From contig CALIAU010000006.1 in assembly GCA_938045585.1 (NCBI GenBank), positions 1-64,000 on the forward strand: 64,000 bases of DNA, in the 5' to 3' direction. The stretch comes from an uncultured Saprospiraceae bacterium. Lineage in GTDB: Bacteria; Bacteroidota; Bacteroidia; Chitinophagales; Saprospiraceae. Every line of letters starts with the position of its first letter. Position 1 is the stretch's first letter. This document shows, piece by piece, positions 27,081 through 36,405 of this stretch. A program made the translations under genes and the position numbers. Below the pieces are notes generated by a model. The model was not told the DNA's origin and searched no databases. It was given only the letters and a program-made list of their open reading frames with translations.

Positions 27081-28268
27081 TCAAAAATTAAAATGTGATT
27101 TATAAGTAGGTAAATCTTTGTCTCCTCTTCCAGATACATTCACCACAACTATACTCTTAGGCTCAATATCCATTTTATCTAATATGGAAAATGCATGTGC
27201 AGTTTCTAAGGCAGGGATAATTCCTTCTGTTCGGGTAAGCATCAGAGCTGCATCTAATGCTTCTTCATCTGTTACAGGAAATACCTCGGCGCGATTACTA
27301 TCTATAAGATGGGCATGCAAGGGACCAATGCCTGGATAATCTAAACCTGCTGAAATAGAGTAGGGTTCTATTATTTGTCCATCTTCTGTTTGCATTAACA
27401 AGGTGCGTGCTCCGTGAATGATGCCCTCACTTCCCAAAATACTTGTTGCTGCAGAATGTCCAGTATCTATTCCTTTTCCAGCGGCTTCTGCTAAATAGAA
27501 TTGCACATCGGCATTATTTAAGAAGTGGTAAAAAGCGCCTGCGGCATTACTTCCTCCCCCCACACAAGCTAGTATGTAGTCAGGATAATTTCTTCCTGTT
27601 TGCTCTTCTAATTGAATTTTCATTTCAGCACTAATAACCGATTGGAATTTAGCAACCATGTCTGGATATGGGTGGGGACCTACCACAGAACCAATAATAT
27701 AATGTGTGTCTTCTGGATTATTAATCCAATCTCGGATAGCTTCATTTGTTGCATCCTTTAAAGTTTGACTACCACTTAAGGCTGGTCGAACTTCTGCACC
27801 TAACATTTTCATACGCGAAACATTAGCTGCTTGTCGTTCTATATCTATGGCACCCATATAGACAATGCAATCTATACCCATCAGTGCGCATACTGTTGCT
27901 GTAGCTACACCATGTTGCCCAGCACCCGTCTCTGCAATAATTCTCTTCTTATTGAGTTCTTTTGCTAGGAGTATCTGGCCAATGGTATTGTTTATTTTGT
28001 GTGAACCTGTATGGTTTAAGTCTTCGCGTTTTAAATATATGTTTGCATTATATTTTTTACTTAAGTTTTCTGCAAAGTAAAGGGGAGAGGGCCTCCCAAC
28101 ATAATCTTTTAGTAGTTGATCAAAATCTTTCTTGAAGCTCTCGGAATTAGAAATTCGAACATAGTTTTTTTGAAGTTCGTCAATATTGTGGTGCAACATT
28201 TCAGGAATGTAGGCACCTCCAAATTTCCCATAAAATCCGTTTTCATCAATTGTATATTTAGAAGCCAT
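27081..28268 (-). CDS. trpB: Tryptophan synthase beta subunit
   Basis: TrpB is the PLP enzyme that condenses indole with L-serine to make tryptophan. The 395-aa protein has the PLP-lysine motif LNHTGSHKINN (about 82-92), the catalytic Glu segment ETGAGQHGV, and the phosphate-binding loop CVGGGSNAAG. It starts immediately after the DinB-like gene's stop, so it belongs to the same transcript. It is of the TrpB1 type expected next to trpA. Confidence 0.97.
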   Translation of the reverse strand: MASKYTIDENGFYGKFGGAYIPEMLHHNIDELQKNYVRISNSESFKKDFDQLLKDYVGRPSPLYFAENLSKKYNANIYLKREDLNHTGSHKINNTIGQILLAKELNKKRIIAETGAGQHGVATATVCALMGIDCIVYMGAIDIERQAANVSRMKMLGAEVRPALSGSQTLKDATNEAIRDWINNPEDTHYIIGSVVGPHPYPDMVAKFQSVISAEMKIQLEEQTGRNYPDYILACVGGGSNAAGAFYHFLNNADVQFYLAEAAGKGIDTGHSAATSILGSEGIIHGARTLLMQTEDGQIIEPYSISAGLDYPGIGPLHAHLIDSNRAEVFPVTDEEALDAALMLTRTEGIIPALETAHAFSILDKMDIEPKSIVVVNVSGRGDKDLPTYKSHFNF

Positions 28269-28730
28269 CTATACTAATTTTTTGAGTGCTAAAATGGAAC
28301 CAAAATGCAAGCCTTCATGTACATTATTAAATTCCATAGCGTCTTCGCAGGAAGAAAGTGTAACACCAAAACTTGTTGTATATTCTTGGTAATTTTGGTA
28401 TTTGTTTTGCGCTAGGTTTTCTTCAAATGCGTCCACTGAACTTAACAGCCTTCTCTTAATATTATTAATTTCTTCCTCACTTACAACTCCTTGCGGTTTG
28501 GAACCTTTTTTATATGCCATGACCTCTTCAGGGCTCGCCTCTATGTCTACCCCAGATAATTTATTTACCAAAAGTTGCTGAGTCACTAACATATGCGCTA
28601 CATTCCAAATGATGTTGTTATTAAAACCAGTAGGAATTGTATTCAGTTGCTCAGTGCTTAATCCTTCAATCGTGTTGAGTGTGTTTTTACGTACCTGTCT
28701 TAGATAGTTTACTGTCTTTGAGGATGCCAT
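28269..28730 (-). CDS. DinB-like protein embedded in the trp operon
   Basis: The 153-aa helical protein has the DinB/YfiT four-helix-bundle look. Three His suit a metal site: H46 in IIWNVAHMLVTQQ, and H138 and H142 in NNVHEGLHFGS. Members are metal-dependent transferases or hydrolases, often thiol-linked, but most are uncharacterised. Its start lies 44 bases inside trpF and its stop touches the trpB start, so it is translationally locked between two trp genes. No trp-pathway step lacks an enzyme here, so its role may be regulatory, protective or unrelated. Confidence 0.8.
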   Translation of the reverse strand: MASSKTVNYLRQVRKNTLNTIEGLSTEQLNTIPTGFNNNIIWNVAHMLVTQQLLVNKLSGVDIEASPEEVMAYKKGSKPQGVVSEEEINNIKRRLLSSVDAFEENLAQNKYQNYQEYTTSFGVTLSSCEDAMEFNNVHEGLHFGSILALKKLV

Positions 28731-29319
28731 GTTTAAATTGTTTTAGTTTATTAACGTCTTTTATTCCCGCTTCAAGTTCAAATCTACTGTTAAGATCAAC
28801 TCCTATGAATTTGGGATGTGAAATTTCATGTATAGCAGGAATATCTTCAATGGAGATACCTCCACTTAGAATAAACTCTGTTTCCAAATTATAATTATTG
28901 AGCACAGACCAATCGAATTTATTTCCACTCCCGCCATATGCCTTAGTAAACGTATCAAATAAAAAATACTTACTAGTAGCTGTAAACTGTTTACAAATGT
29001 TAAAATCAAAAGATTCATGCACACCGAATACTTTGATGATGGGTGCAATTGCTGATGCTGCGGTGCAGTAGTCAGGAGTTTCATCTCCATGAAGTTGAAT
29101 GAAGTCTAAGCGATGTTCTTGAACAATGTCCTTTAATCTAGAAATTGGACAGTTTACGAAAACACCTACCCGTTTAAAATTATCTTTTTTAAGATGTATT
29201 ACAGATTGTAAAAATCGTTTAGAAGGAGGATAAAAATTAAAACCTATCATGGCAAAATCCAATGTAGAGATATCTTCTAAATTCTCTTTTGATACAATGC
29301 CACAGACTTTTACTATCAT
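28687..29319 (-). CDS. trpF: Phosphoribosylanthranilate isomerase
   Basis: TrpF performs the Amadori rearrangement of phosphoribosylanthranilate to CdRP. The 210-aa TIM barrel has the catalytic Cys in IVKVCGIVSKEN (Cys6), the catalytic Asp in LFDTFTKAYGGSGNKFDW, and the phosphate-binding end FILSGGIS. It overlaps trpC by 4 bases (ATGA). Its 3' end overlaps the DinB-like gene by 44 bases, which is long for an operon junction. Confidence 0.95.
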   Translation of the reverse strand: MIVKVCGIVSKENLEDISTLDFAMIGFNFYPPSKRFLQSVIHLKKDNFKRVGVFVNCPISRLKDIVQEHRLDFIQLHGDETPDYCTAASAIAPIIKVFGVHESFDFNICKQFTATSKYFLFDTFTKAYGGSGNKFDWSVLNNYNLETEFILSGGISIEDIPAIHEISHPKFIGVDLNSRFELEAGIKDVNKLKQFKHGILKDSKLSKTGT

Positions 29320-30098
29320 CCTTTAACTTGATCTATAAGTTCTTTTAAAATATTGCCTGGCTCATCAGACCCCATAAAATGTTCACCAATTAAGAAGCCA
29401 TGAAACCCTCTTTCTTTTAGTTTTCTGATGGTGTCTGCATCACTAATGCCACTTTCACTTATTAGTTTTCTGTCTTTTGGTAAATCTGGATAAAGATTAT
29501 AAGAATGCATTGGGTCCGTTTTGAATTCCTTCAAATCGCGATTATTTACTCCAATGATGTCTACATTATCTGTTAGTTTTTTCAACTGTTCCAAATTGTG
29601 GATTTCCATTACGACCTCTAAGTTCAGTTCTTTTGCAAATCTAGCCAGATCGCTCAATTCACTTTTACTTAATATTTCGGCTATTAATAAAATTGCGTCA
29701 GCGCCAATGGATTTTGCTTCTAAGATTTGATACGTATCTACTATAAATTCCTTCCGTAGAATGGGGATGGAAATGTTATTTCTAGCATCTAGTATATCTT
29801 TCTCATGTCCAGCAAAGAAGTTTTTATCCGTTAGGATTGAGATACCTGCTGCTCCATTATCTTGATAATTATTAGTTATCTGTATTGGGTTTGCATCTAG
29901 ATTGATATTATGCTTTGATGGAGATTTTCGTTTAAATTCAGCAATTATTCCAGGCGATTTTTTGACTAGACTTTCAGCAAGTGAAACTGTTTCTCTTTCA
30001 AAGAATAATCGAGTAACTAATTCTGATTCTTTAATGAAGTTTTTTCGGTATTCAACTTCATTGATTTTGTGGCGTACAATGTTTTCTAAAATGTTCAT
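29316..30098 (-). CDS. trpC: Indole-3-glycerol phosphate synthase
   Basis: TrpC closes the indole ring of CdRP with loss of CO2 and water. The 260-aa TIM barrel has the N-terminal helix typical of the enzyme. Catalytic positions show in IIAEFKRKSPSK (Lys), ILRKEFIVD, VVMEIHN (Glu), GVNNRDLKEF (Asn) and SESGI. It shares one base with trpD (TAATG) and overlaps trpF by 4. It is a separate protein here, not fused to trpF. Confidence 0.96.
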   Translation of the reverse strand: MNILENIVRHKINEVEYRKNFIKESELVTRLFFERETVSLAESLVKKSPGIIAEFKRKSPSKHNINLDANPIQITNNYQDNGAAGISILTDKNFFAGHEKDILDARNNISIPILRKEFIVDTYQILEAKSIGADAILLIAEILSKSELSDLARFAKELNLEVVMEIHNLEQLKKLTDNVDIIGVNNRDLKEFKTDPMHSYNLYPDLPKDRKLISESGISDADTIRKLKERGFHGFLIGEHFMGSDEPGNILKELIDQVKG

Positions 30099-31114
30099 TA
30101 ATTTTTTGATTGTTTTCTCGAAGCAGACATAGCAATAAGACTGTCTAAGGTCCTTTTTGCTGCACCTGACTCGATTGTTTCCTTGGATTGTTGATACAGA
30201 TGGGTTAAATCTGTATTTGGTTCATACAAAGATAAGGCTATTGCAGCATTTGCTGCTACTACTTTAACATGTTCTTGGGGACAGGTATTATTTAAAACAT
30301 TTAGAAATATCTGAGCTGCCTGTTCTATTGTGTTTCCACCAAAAATAGACGCAGGATGTAGACTATTTGTAGAGAATGAATCCGCTGAAATCATAAATTC
30401 TCCTTCCTTTTTTATAATCTTACTAGTGCCTGTAAGTGAGACCTCATCATATCCTTCCAGGTCATATATGATAGTATAGTCTTTTTCCGTGTCCTGAAAT
30501 AAGTGACTATAAAGACGTTGTAATTTTAGACTGAAGACACCTACAGATTGTTTCTTTGGTTGGACAGGATTTACCAAAGGACCTAACATATTGAAAAAGG
30601 TTTTAACACCCATTTGTCGTCTAATTGGAGCTACAAATTTCATAGCTGGATGAAATAAGGGAGCATGTAAAAAACATAGATTGCAATTATCTAATTCTCT
30701 CTGAAGTTCTGATCCATCATTTGTAAAAACATATCCTAAGTGCTCTAATACATTAGAGGAACCACAAACAGAAGAGACACCATAATTTCCATGCTTAGTA
30801 ACCTTAATTCCCATGGACGCTAAGACAAAGGAAGTAAGTGTGGATATGTTAAAGGTGTTTTTTCCATCACCACCAGTACCACATAAGTCTATAGAGTCTG
30901 AATTATCAAGTATGGGTCTTTTTGCAAGATCTAGCAGTGCTTCTCTAAACCCCGCAAGTTCTTCTACTGTGATGGAACGCATTTGGAAAACACTTATAAA
31001 ACTTGCTACTTGAAATTCGTTGTATTTGCCATCTGATATATTCTTGAGTATTTCCTTTGCTTCAGATTTGCTTAACTTCTTGTGTTTAAACAAATGATTT
31101 AGTATCTCTTTCAT
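30098..31114 (-). CDS. trpD: Anthranilate phosphoribosyltransferase
   Basis: TrpD attaches the phosphoribosyl group of PRPP to anthranilate. The 338-aa protein has the Gly-rich PRPP motif DLCGTGGDGKNTFNIST (about 81-97), KHGNYGVSSVCGSSNVLE and the anthranilate-site region around FLHAPLFHPAMK. It begins 2 bases after the trpG stop. It is not fused to TrpG as in enterobacteria. Confidence 0.96.
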   Translation of the reverse strand: MKEILNHLFKHKKLSKSEAKEILKNISDGKYNEFQVASFISVFQMRSITVEELAGFREALLDLAKRPILDNSDSIDLCGTGGDGKNTFNISTLTSFVLASMGIKVTKHGNYGVSSVCGSSNVLEHLGYVFTNDGSELQRELDNCNLCFLHAPLFHPAMKFVAPIRRQMGVKTFFNMLGPLVNPVQPKKQSVGVFSLKLQRLYSHLFQDTEKDYTIIYDLEGYDEVSLTGTSKIIKKEGEFMISADSFSTNSLHPASIFGGNTIEQAAQIFLNVLNNTCPQEHVKVVAANAAIALSLYEPNTDLTHLYQQSKETIESGAAKRTLDSLIAMSASRKQSKN

Positions 31115-31116
31115 CT

Positions 31117-31689
31117 TTACAGGCTTAAAAAGTTTTTGATCATTGTTCGTCCGTCCGGTGTAAGTATAGATTCAGGGTGAAATTGTACCCCGTATATTTC
31201 AAATTTCTTGTGATCAGCTGACATGATTTCTTGATTGGAATCATAGCTCGTAACTTGTAGATCTTTGCTCAGACTATCCTTGTCTATTACCCAAGAATGG
31301 TATCTACCTGCTACAAACTCTTGCTCAATATCCTTAAAAATTACTGATGAACTTTCAGTTTGTTTCATGGTAGTCGCCATACCATGAAACACTCTGTCTA
31401 GATTCTTTAAGGTACAGTTATACACTTCACCTATTGCTTGCAAACCCAAACAGACTCCAAATATTTTCTTTGTTGGACCATATGTTTTGATGAGATCTTT
31501 TAGAATCCCTGCTTCATCAGGTAGGCCAGGGCCAGGAGACAAGATGATTGATTCATATTTATCGATATCTGCTAATGCAATGTCTGTATTCCTAAAGACT
31601 TCTATTTTTTGATCCAATATTTCCTCAACAATCTGAACCAGGTTGTAGGTAAAGGAGTCGTAATTGTCTAGTATAAGTACTTCTTTCAT
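31117..31689 (-). CDS. trpG: Anthranilate synthase glutamine amidotransferase component
   Basis: TrpG hydrolyses glutamine and channels ammonia to TrpE. The 190-aa class I amidotransferase has the nucleophile in FGVCLGLQAIGE (Cys about 79) and the His-Glu pair in YGVQFHPESIL. The N-terminus LILDNYDSFTYNL is diagnostic of the TrpG/PabA group. It begins 2 bases after trpE. Because PabA is nearly identical in sequence, a shared role in folate synthesis is possible. Confidence 0.95.
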   Translation of the reverse strand: MKEVLILDNYDSFTYNLVQIVEEILDQKIEVFRNTDIALADIDKYESIILSPGPGLPDEAGILKDLIKTYGPTKKIFGVCLGLQAIGEVYNCTLKNLDRVFHGMATTMKQTESSSVIFKDIEQEFVAGRYHSWVIDKDSLSKDLQVTSYDSNQEIMSADHKKFEIYGVQFHPESILTPDGRTMIKNFLSL

Positions 31690-31691
31690 AA

Positions 31692-33071
31692 TTACTTTTC
31701 TGCATTTTGAAGGGCCTTCGTGAGTGCTCCCAATTTATTTTTTACCTCTTGTAATTCACTTTCTTCTTTAGAGTCAATTACTATCCCAGCACCTGCTTGC
31801 CAATGCAGGGTATTCTGTGTGCTTAAAAAGGAACGAATGATGATAGCATGGTTTATCTCTCCTTCAAATGAAATTAAACCAATAGCACCACCATAGAATC
31901 CGCGTTTATGTGGTTCTAGTGTATCAATTATTTCCATAGCTCTGTACTTAGGCGCGCCACTTAGTGTGCCTGCTGGGAAAGTGTCAGCAAAAATTTGAAA
32001 ATTGTTTGCGCCCGGATTTACCTCTCCTTTTACCTTTGATGTTAGGTGCATTACATGGCTAAATCGCTGTATTTCTTTATAACTTTCAACACGGACTTGG
32101 GTACAGTTGCGACTTAGGTCATTTCTTGCCAAATCTACAAGCATCACATGCTCTGCATTTTCTTTGGGGTCATCAATAAGCTGCTGTGCATACCGAATGT
32201 CTTCTTCCTCATTTCCTGTTTTTGGAACCGTTCCTGCTATAGGGTGAATCTCAGCTTTATTGTCTTGGATAATGATTTGAGCTTCTGGGGATGAACCAAA
32301 TAGTCTATAGTATGAATAGTCAAAGTAAAATAGGTAAGGACTTGGGTTTACTGATCGTAATGACCTATATACATTGAACTCATCTCCAGTGAATTTTTGC
32401 ATATAACGTCGAGAAAGAACTACTTGAAAGACATCACCTCTTTGGCAATGCTTTTTTGCCTGTGTAACAGTAGCCATATATTCCTCATCTGTGGAAGTAG
32501 AATCTGTTTTGCCTATGAGCTTAAAGCCAAATTCACTATAATCTTGGCGATAAAGGATTTGTTCTATTGCATCCATTGAACTTGCTTCTCCTTCAGGAAT
32601 ATTTTCAAGTATAGTAAGTGTTTCGTAGAAATGGTCAAAGGCTATTACATACCGATAGAGATCATACTTAAGACTAGGCGTTTCTACATGTGATTCAGAA
32701 TGCAAATGGATTGTTTCAAAATATTGAATAGAATCATAATTGCTATAGCCAAACAAGCCATTAAATGAAGCTTTAATACTGGAGTCTGAGAATTCTATTG
32801 AAGATTGAAAATCCTGTATTTGTTTTGAAATGTTGCCTTTTAGCGAAGTTTCAGTTTTTTTATTTCCCGCATAACTACTAAAGCTATTCTGATGCACTTG
32901 AAGACCAGCAATCGGATCAAAACAAATAAAAGAATGACTGTTCTCCATACTTGAATAGTCAGAACTCTCTAATAATAATACTTGAGAATATTGCTCTCTT
33001 ATTTTTAGGAATAAACCCACAGGAGTAAAGAGGTCAGCTAAATATTCTTTTGTTATCGTATGTATTTTCAT
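31692..33071 (-). CDS. trpE: Anthranilate synthase component I
   Basis: TrpE converts chorismate to anthranilate with ammonia from TrpG and is the usual point of tryptophan feedback inhibition. The 459-aa chorismate-binding protein has the N-terminal segment LLLESSDYSSMENSHSF, where the Trp-binding LLES-type motif is kept. The conserved catalytic core includes IHPIAGTVPKTG, DLARNDLSRNC, TFPAGTLSGAPKYRAM and GFYGGAIG. It is the first structural gene, downstream of the trpL attenuator. Confidence 0.96.
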   Translation of the reverse strand: MKIHTITKEYLADLFTPVGLFLKIREQYSQVLLLESSDYSSMENSHSFICFDPIAGLQVHQNSFSSYAGNKKTETSLKGNISKQIQDFQSSIEFSDSSIKASFNGLFGYSNYDSIQYFETIHLHSESHVETPSLKYDLYRYVIAFDHFYETLTILENIPEGEASSMDAIEQILYRQDYSEFGFKLIGKTDSTSTDEEYMATVTQAKKHCQRGDVFQVVLSRRYMQKFTGDEFNVYRSLRSVNPSPYLFYFDYSYYRLFGSSPEAQIIIQDNKAEIHPIAGTVPKTGNEEEDIRYAQQLIDDPKENAEHVMLVDLARNDLSRNCTQVRVESYKEIQRFSHVMHLTSKVKGEVNPGANNFQIFADTFPAGTLSGAPKYRAMEIIDTLEPHKRGFYGGAIGLISFEGEINHAIIIRSFLSTQNTLHWQAGAGIVIDSKEESELQEVKNKLGALTKALQNAEK

Positions 33072-33080
33072 GATATTAGT

Positions 33081-33178
33081 CTAAAATAAAAAGCGGCTTG
33101 TTGAAGTTCAACAAGCCGCTGTATATGTTATGTGCACACAGAAATTGCTTCTAAACTTCTTTTAGAGTTTTAGAAAGC
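33081..33178 (-). promoter_or_regulatory. trp operon attenuator: competing antiterminator and intrinsic terminator
   Basis: On minus the terminator is AGCGGCTTGTTGAA-G-TTCAACAAGCCGCT (33092-33120, perfect arms) followed by TTTTTATTTTA. The alternative partner GAAGTTTAGAAGC (33147-33159), which spans the leader stop codon, can pair with GCTTGTTGAACTTC of the terminator's 5' arm (33103-33116) with one bulge and two wobbles. A first hairpin pairs GCTTTCTAAAAC (33167-33178) with GTTTAGAAGC. Stalling at the Trp codons would free the antiterminator. This three-part layout is the classical ribosome-mediated attenuator. The pairings were worked out by hand. Confidence 0.92.
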
Positions 33179-33210
33179 CACCACCATGTATTATTTGTAT
33201 TCAAAATCAT
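33151..33210 (-). CDS. trpL: trp leader peptide with three consecutive Trp codons
   Basis: This 19-codon ORF, too short for the ORF track, reads MILNTNNTWWWLSKTLKEV and ends in TAG. The TGG TGG TGG run (33178-33186) lies where a stalled ribosome would cover the first strand of the leader hairpin. A TAnnTTTG element ends 5 bases upstream of the ATG, so the transcript would begin at or very near the start codon. Trp is one of the rarest amino acids, so a triple run in front of a trp operon terminator is very unlikely to be chance. Confidence 0.93.
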   Translation of the reverse strand: MILNTNNTWWWLSKTLKEV

Positions 33211-33214
33211 GTGT

Positions 33215-33222
33215 CAAATATA
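33215..33222 (-). promoter_or_regulatory. -7 element of the trp operon promoter
   Basis: TATATTTG on the minus strand fits TAnnTTTG just upstream of trpL. The -33 region shows no exact TTG at 18-20 bases, so the promoter may be weak or need help. The short distance suggests a leaderless or nearly leaderless trpL. Confidence 0.6.
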
Positions 33223-33274
33223 ATAGCTTTTTTTTAAAATCCACTTTTGACTCGGTTTTTTTAAATGTAGTTTT

Positions 33275-36200
33275 TTAATCGTTGTTCTTTTTTGGAAAGC
33301 CAGGGAGTTTATTTTTTAGTTTGTCTTTTAATTTGTCTAATTCTCCCGTTTGATCTCCAAGCACATCTTTTACCTTATCTTCTAATTTTGTTGCAAGTGT
33401 GTCTTTTACGACTGCGACTACCTTTGTTTTAACTTTAGCTTTGATGGTGTCTTTTGCAACTTGGACAGCCTTGTCTGCCTTTTTTTCAGCCTGGGCAATG
33501 AGCGAATCGCGTTTACTTTCAATGATATGCGTTACAGAGTCCTTCACAACATTTATTTTTTCATTGGCTTTATCCTGATATTCTCTTTTTTTGTCTTCTA
33601 TGACATTTGTTACGATGTCTTTAGTTGTTTCTGTCAAACTTTTACCTCCTGCACCTGTAGGTACAACTTTGAACTTTGGATTTTTAATGGTTCCAGTAAT
33701 ACTAACGTCTAGATAGATGAAATCTCCAACATCAAGATTTACGCCTAATTTGCCAGCTTCCTTTTCTAAGAAGCCAATACCTGCATCACTGAGGGTTCCT
33801 ACTGTAGAGTTATTAAATCTACTTCTTGGGATTTCTAATTGAGCGACATAGTCGATATCAGAGTCAAATTTTTGAGTACCTCCAATGCGCATTTTGATAT
33901 CATCCATCATATAGTCATGCGCTTTTAGAACTACTCCGCCGTCTGCTATTTCAAACCAATTCTTGGTGTTTTCAAGATTGATTTGTTTTAGCTTTTCAAC
34001 ACCCAGTTTATTAGCCAGGTCGGTAACAGGAGTGTAACCAGATAATTTACTATTTAGAGTTTCTAAAAATCCAGAAGCAGAAATCGTATTGTAATCCAGT
34101 TCAAAACCATTTTTAAGATTGCCAGACATAACAAGGGTAGAGTTGAATACACCTTCAATAAATTCTGCTACAGGGGCCATAACTCTAAAAGATGCGAGAT
34201 TTTTAAAAGTTTCTTGAAAGTTGAATTTACTAAGCTCATATTTAAAACTAAATGCAGGGCTTTCGCTCACACTATCATAAAATCCTTCAAAATTGATATC
34301 GCCACCCATTGCCTTGGAAGTACTGTTAACTAAACTGGCAATACCATTTTTTACTAAGAGATCGGAATTGAAACTCTCTATTTTAGTATTACTATATAAG
34401 ACCTCATCCGCCTTGATGTCCATGTCGATATTGTAAAGTTGCGGAATACGCAAGGCTTCAGATTTTGCAGATTCATCTTCAGTAATAAATTTGTTAACAT
34501 CAAACTTCTTAGTATATATATCCAAGTTCCCATACAATGAATCATTCTTGCTTACATGATTATAAGCATTTCTTAAATTCCCCTTTGCCTGTATACTTGA
34601 TCCTTCGACTAGAACATTAGATTTTTGAATTTCTAGATTATTAGCAGCTAAAATTCCCTCTGCCTGAAAGTTTTTGATATCGTAACCTAAGTATTGTATT
34701 GTTTTAACCTCACTTGTAAATTTAAGCTTACTCTTATCAATTAAGTTTTGATCAATTTCAGTTGGAGAACTGGTAGTGCTCTTATCATCTGCATGCATTA
34801 ACTCGTCAAGATCTAATAGAGTTGATGTATGGGTAATATGCCCTGAAATATTGTTCTTTGAAGTTAGAATAGCTAGAGGGTTTTTTACATTTCCACTAAT
34901 AGTATAATCACTTGAACCCATTTTTCCTTCAAGAGTATTGACGTTAAGATTTTGCGGTGTAGAGTTAATATTAAAGTTGGAAAGAACAAGATCATTTCCT
35001 TCTTTGTAATCCACAGTCAGTCCATCAGACTGAAGTGTCATATCAAAGGTTAATGCTTCGTAGTTTTCTGTCTCAATATCAGATTGTCTTCCTTTAAAAG
35101 TGAGATCAGATAAAACAGAACCTGTCATTGAATTTACGTTCTCTATAGGAAGGATCTCGCTAAGCTTATTTAAGTTGAGATTACCATTGAGGACAACATC
35201 ATAGAGAGGATCTGTCATCACATTGGAATATTTAAATCTCCCATCAATTTCCTCTCCAGCTATATTCATTTTTAGATTATCAAGATTAATTTCTAAATCA
35301 TCCCAGTTTTTATCGTCTGCCCGTATGCTTAGGTCAGTATAAATATTTTGAATGGGTTCAGAAAAGTTTGCGTTTTTCACATAGCCATTTTCCACTATGA
35401 TCTTACTGTTAATCATTGGCAGAGTAGTATCTGAATACCTTCCTTTAATTTTCGCTTCAATAGAGGCATTTCCTTTGGTATCCAATCCAGCTAAATCCTT
35501 TTTTAAGTCCAAGGGTATAATGGAAAGGAAATCTCCAAATTCCCCCTTGTCAGAAGTAATTTCTAAATCCATGTTTATGTCCTCATCTTTTAATTGGACA
35601 TAGCCCTCCGTATTTATTTTTAGATTTTCTAGACGGATGTCATTGTTTGAAATTGTATAGCTATTTGTTGTATTGTCAATTTCTAAATCGAGGCTTCCTT
35701 TCGTCTGAACCTTATTTAGATATGGAAAATTATTTTTGCTAATACTTAATGATTGAATATCTGATTCAGTACTTAGTTTGAATACATCTTGGGTAAAATC
35801 GCCCTTTCCGGTGTGTCTAATGCCCTGAGCCGAAATTTCAGTGTCATTTTGACGATCTTGAAATAGTAGATTTACATCTTGTAACGAATAATTTTTTAAT
35901 TCTAAGGTATAAGCCGAACTTTCATCTGTTTCAGTTCTATTCCAAATCTCGTAATTGTAATTACCTGTTTTGTCTACTATTACATGTACATCTCCTTCTT
36001 CGAGAGATATTGAATTTATTTTATACGGATTTTCTTCTTGAATAAAAGACATAAAATCCATATCCACAACCAAACGATCTGCTTTTAATAAGAGTCCATT
36101 GTCAAATGATGCATCATTATGTACCTCGGGAGAATGAATAGTAATAGCTACGTCCGGAAAGGATTTAATAAAAGAAAGGTCTAGGTCCGCAAAGTCCACT

Positions 36201-36334
36201 TCCGCATTTAAATTCTTATTTAATGCGTCTTTAACAGCGCCTACCAGTTCGCCTTTGTATACAAAGGGCAGGAGTATTAATGCTACTACCAGAGCAAATA
36301 TAAATAAGAGCACTATTCGTAATATTTTTTTCAT
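33275..36334 (-). CDS. AsmA family protein
   Basis: This 1019-aa protein has one N-terminal TM anchor (about 5-25, LRIVLLFIFALVVALILLPFVY). A long periplasmic beta-rich region follows with the AsmA N-terminal signature (LNAEVDFADLDLSFIKSFPDVAI) and a conserved C-terminal AsmA-2-like segment (about 780-900). Members resemble lipid-transfer bridge proteins linking inner and outer membrane. The last ~150 residues are Lys/Asp/Glu-rich and likely helical (KDTIKAKVKTKVVAVVKDT). It is a single gene. The phospholipid-transport role is known for relatives, not shown here. Confidence 0.85.
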   Translation of the reverse strand: MKKILRIVLLFIFALVVALILLPFVYKGELVGAVKDALNKNLNAEVDFADLDLSFIKSFPDVAITIHSPEVHNDASFDNGLLLKADRLVVDMDFMSFIQEENPYKINSISLEEGDVHVIVDKTGNYNYEIWNRTETDESSAYTLELKNYSLQDVNLLFQDRQNDTEISAQGIRHTGKGDFTQDVFKLSTESDIQSLSISKNNFPYLNKVQTKGSLDLEIDNTTNSYTISNNDIRLENLKINTEGYVQLKDEDINMDLEITSDKGEFGDFLSIIPLDLKKDLAGLDTKGNASIEAKIKGRYSDTTLPMINSKIIVENGYVKNANFSEPIQNIYTDLSIRADDKNWDDLEINLDNLKMNIAGEEIDGRFKYSNVMTDPLYDVVLNGNLNLNKLSEILPIENVNSMTGSVLSDLTFKGRQSDIETENYEALTFDMTLQSDGLTVDYKEGNDLVLSNFNINSTPQNLNVNTLEGKMGSSDYTISGNVKNPLAILTSKNNISGHITHTSTLLDLDELMHADDKSTTSSPTEIDQNLIDKSKLKFTSEVKTIQYLGYDIKNFQAEGILAANNLEIQKSNVLVEGSSIQAKGNLRNAYNHVSKNDSLYGNLDIYTKKFDVNKFITEDESAKSEALRIPQLYNIDMDIKADEVLYSNTKIESFNSDLLVKNGIASLVNSTSKAMGGDINFEGFYDSVSESPAFSFKYELSKFNFQETFKNLASFRVMAPVAEFIEGVFNSTLVMSGNLKNGFELDYNTISASGFLETLNSKLSGYTPVTDLANKLGVEKLKQINLENTKNWFEIADGGVVLKAHDYMMDDIKMRIGGTQKFDSDIDYVAQLEIPRSRFNNSTVGTLSDAGIGFLEKEAGKLGVNLDVGDFIYLDVSITGTIKNPKFKVVPTGAGGKSLTETTKDIVTNVIEDKKREYQDKANEKINVVKDSVTHIIESKRDSLIAQAEKKADKAVQVAKDTIKAKVKTKVVAVVKDTLATKLEDKVKDVLGDQTGELDKLKDKLKNKLPGFPKKNND

Positions 36335-36405
36335 CTTAGTTGTATTTCTAGATAAAGGACGAAAACATTGACTAGATTCTCAGTTTTTAATGATTTCTTA
36401 ACTTC

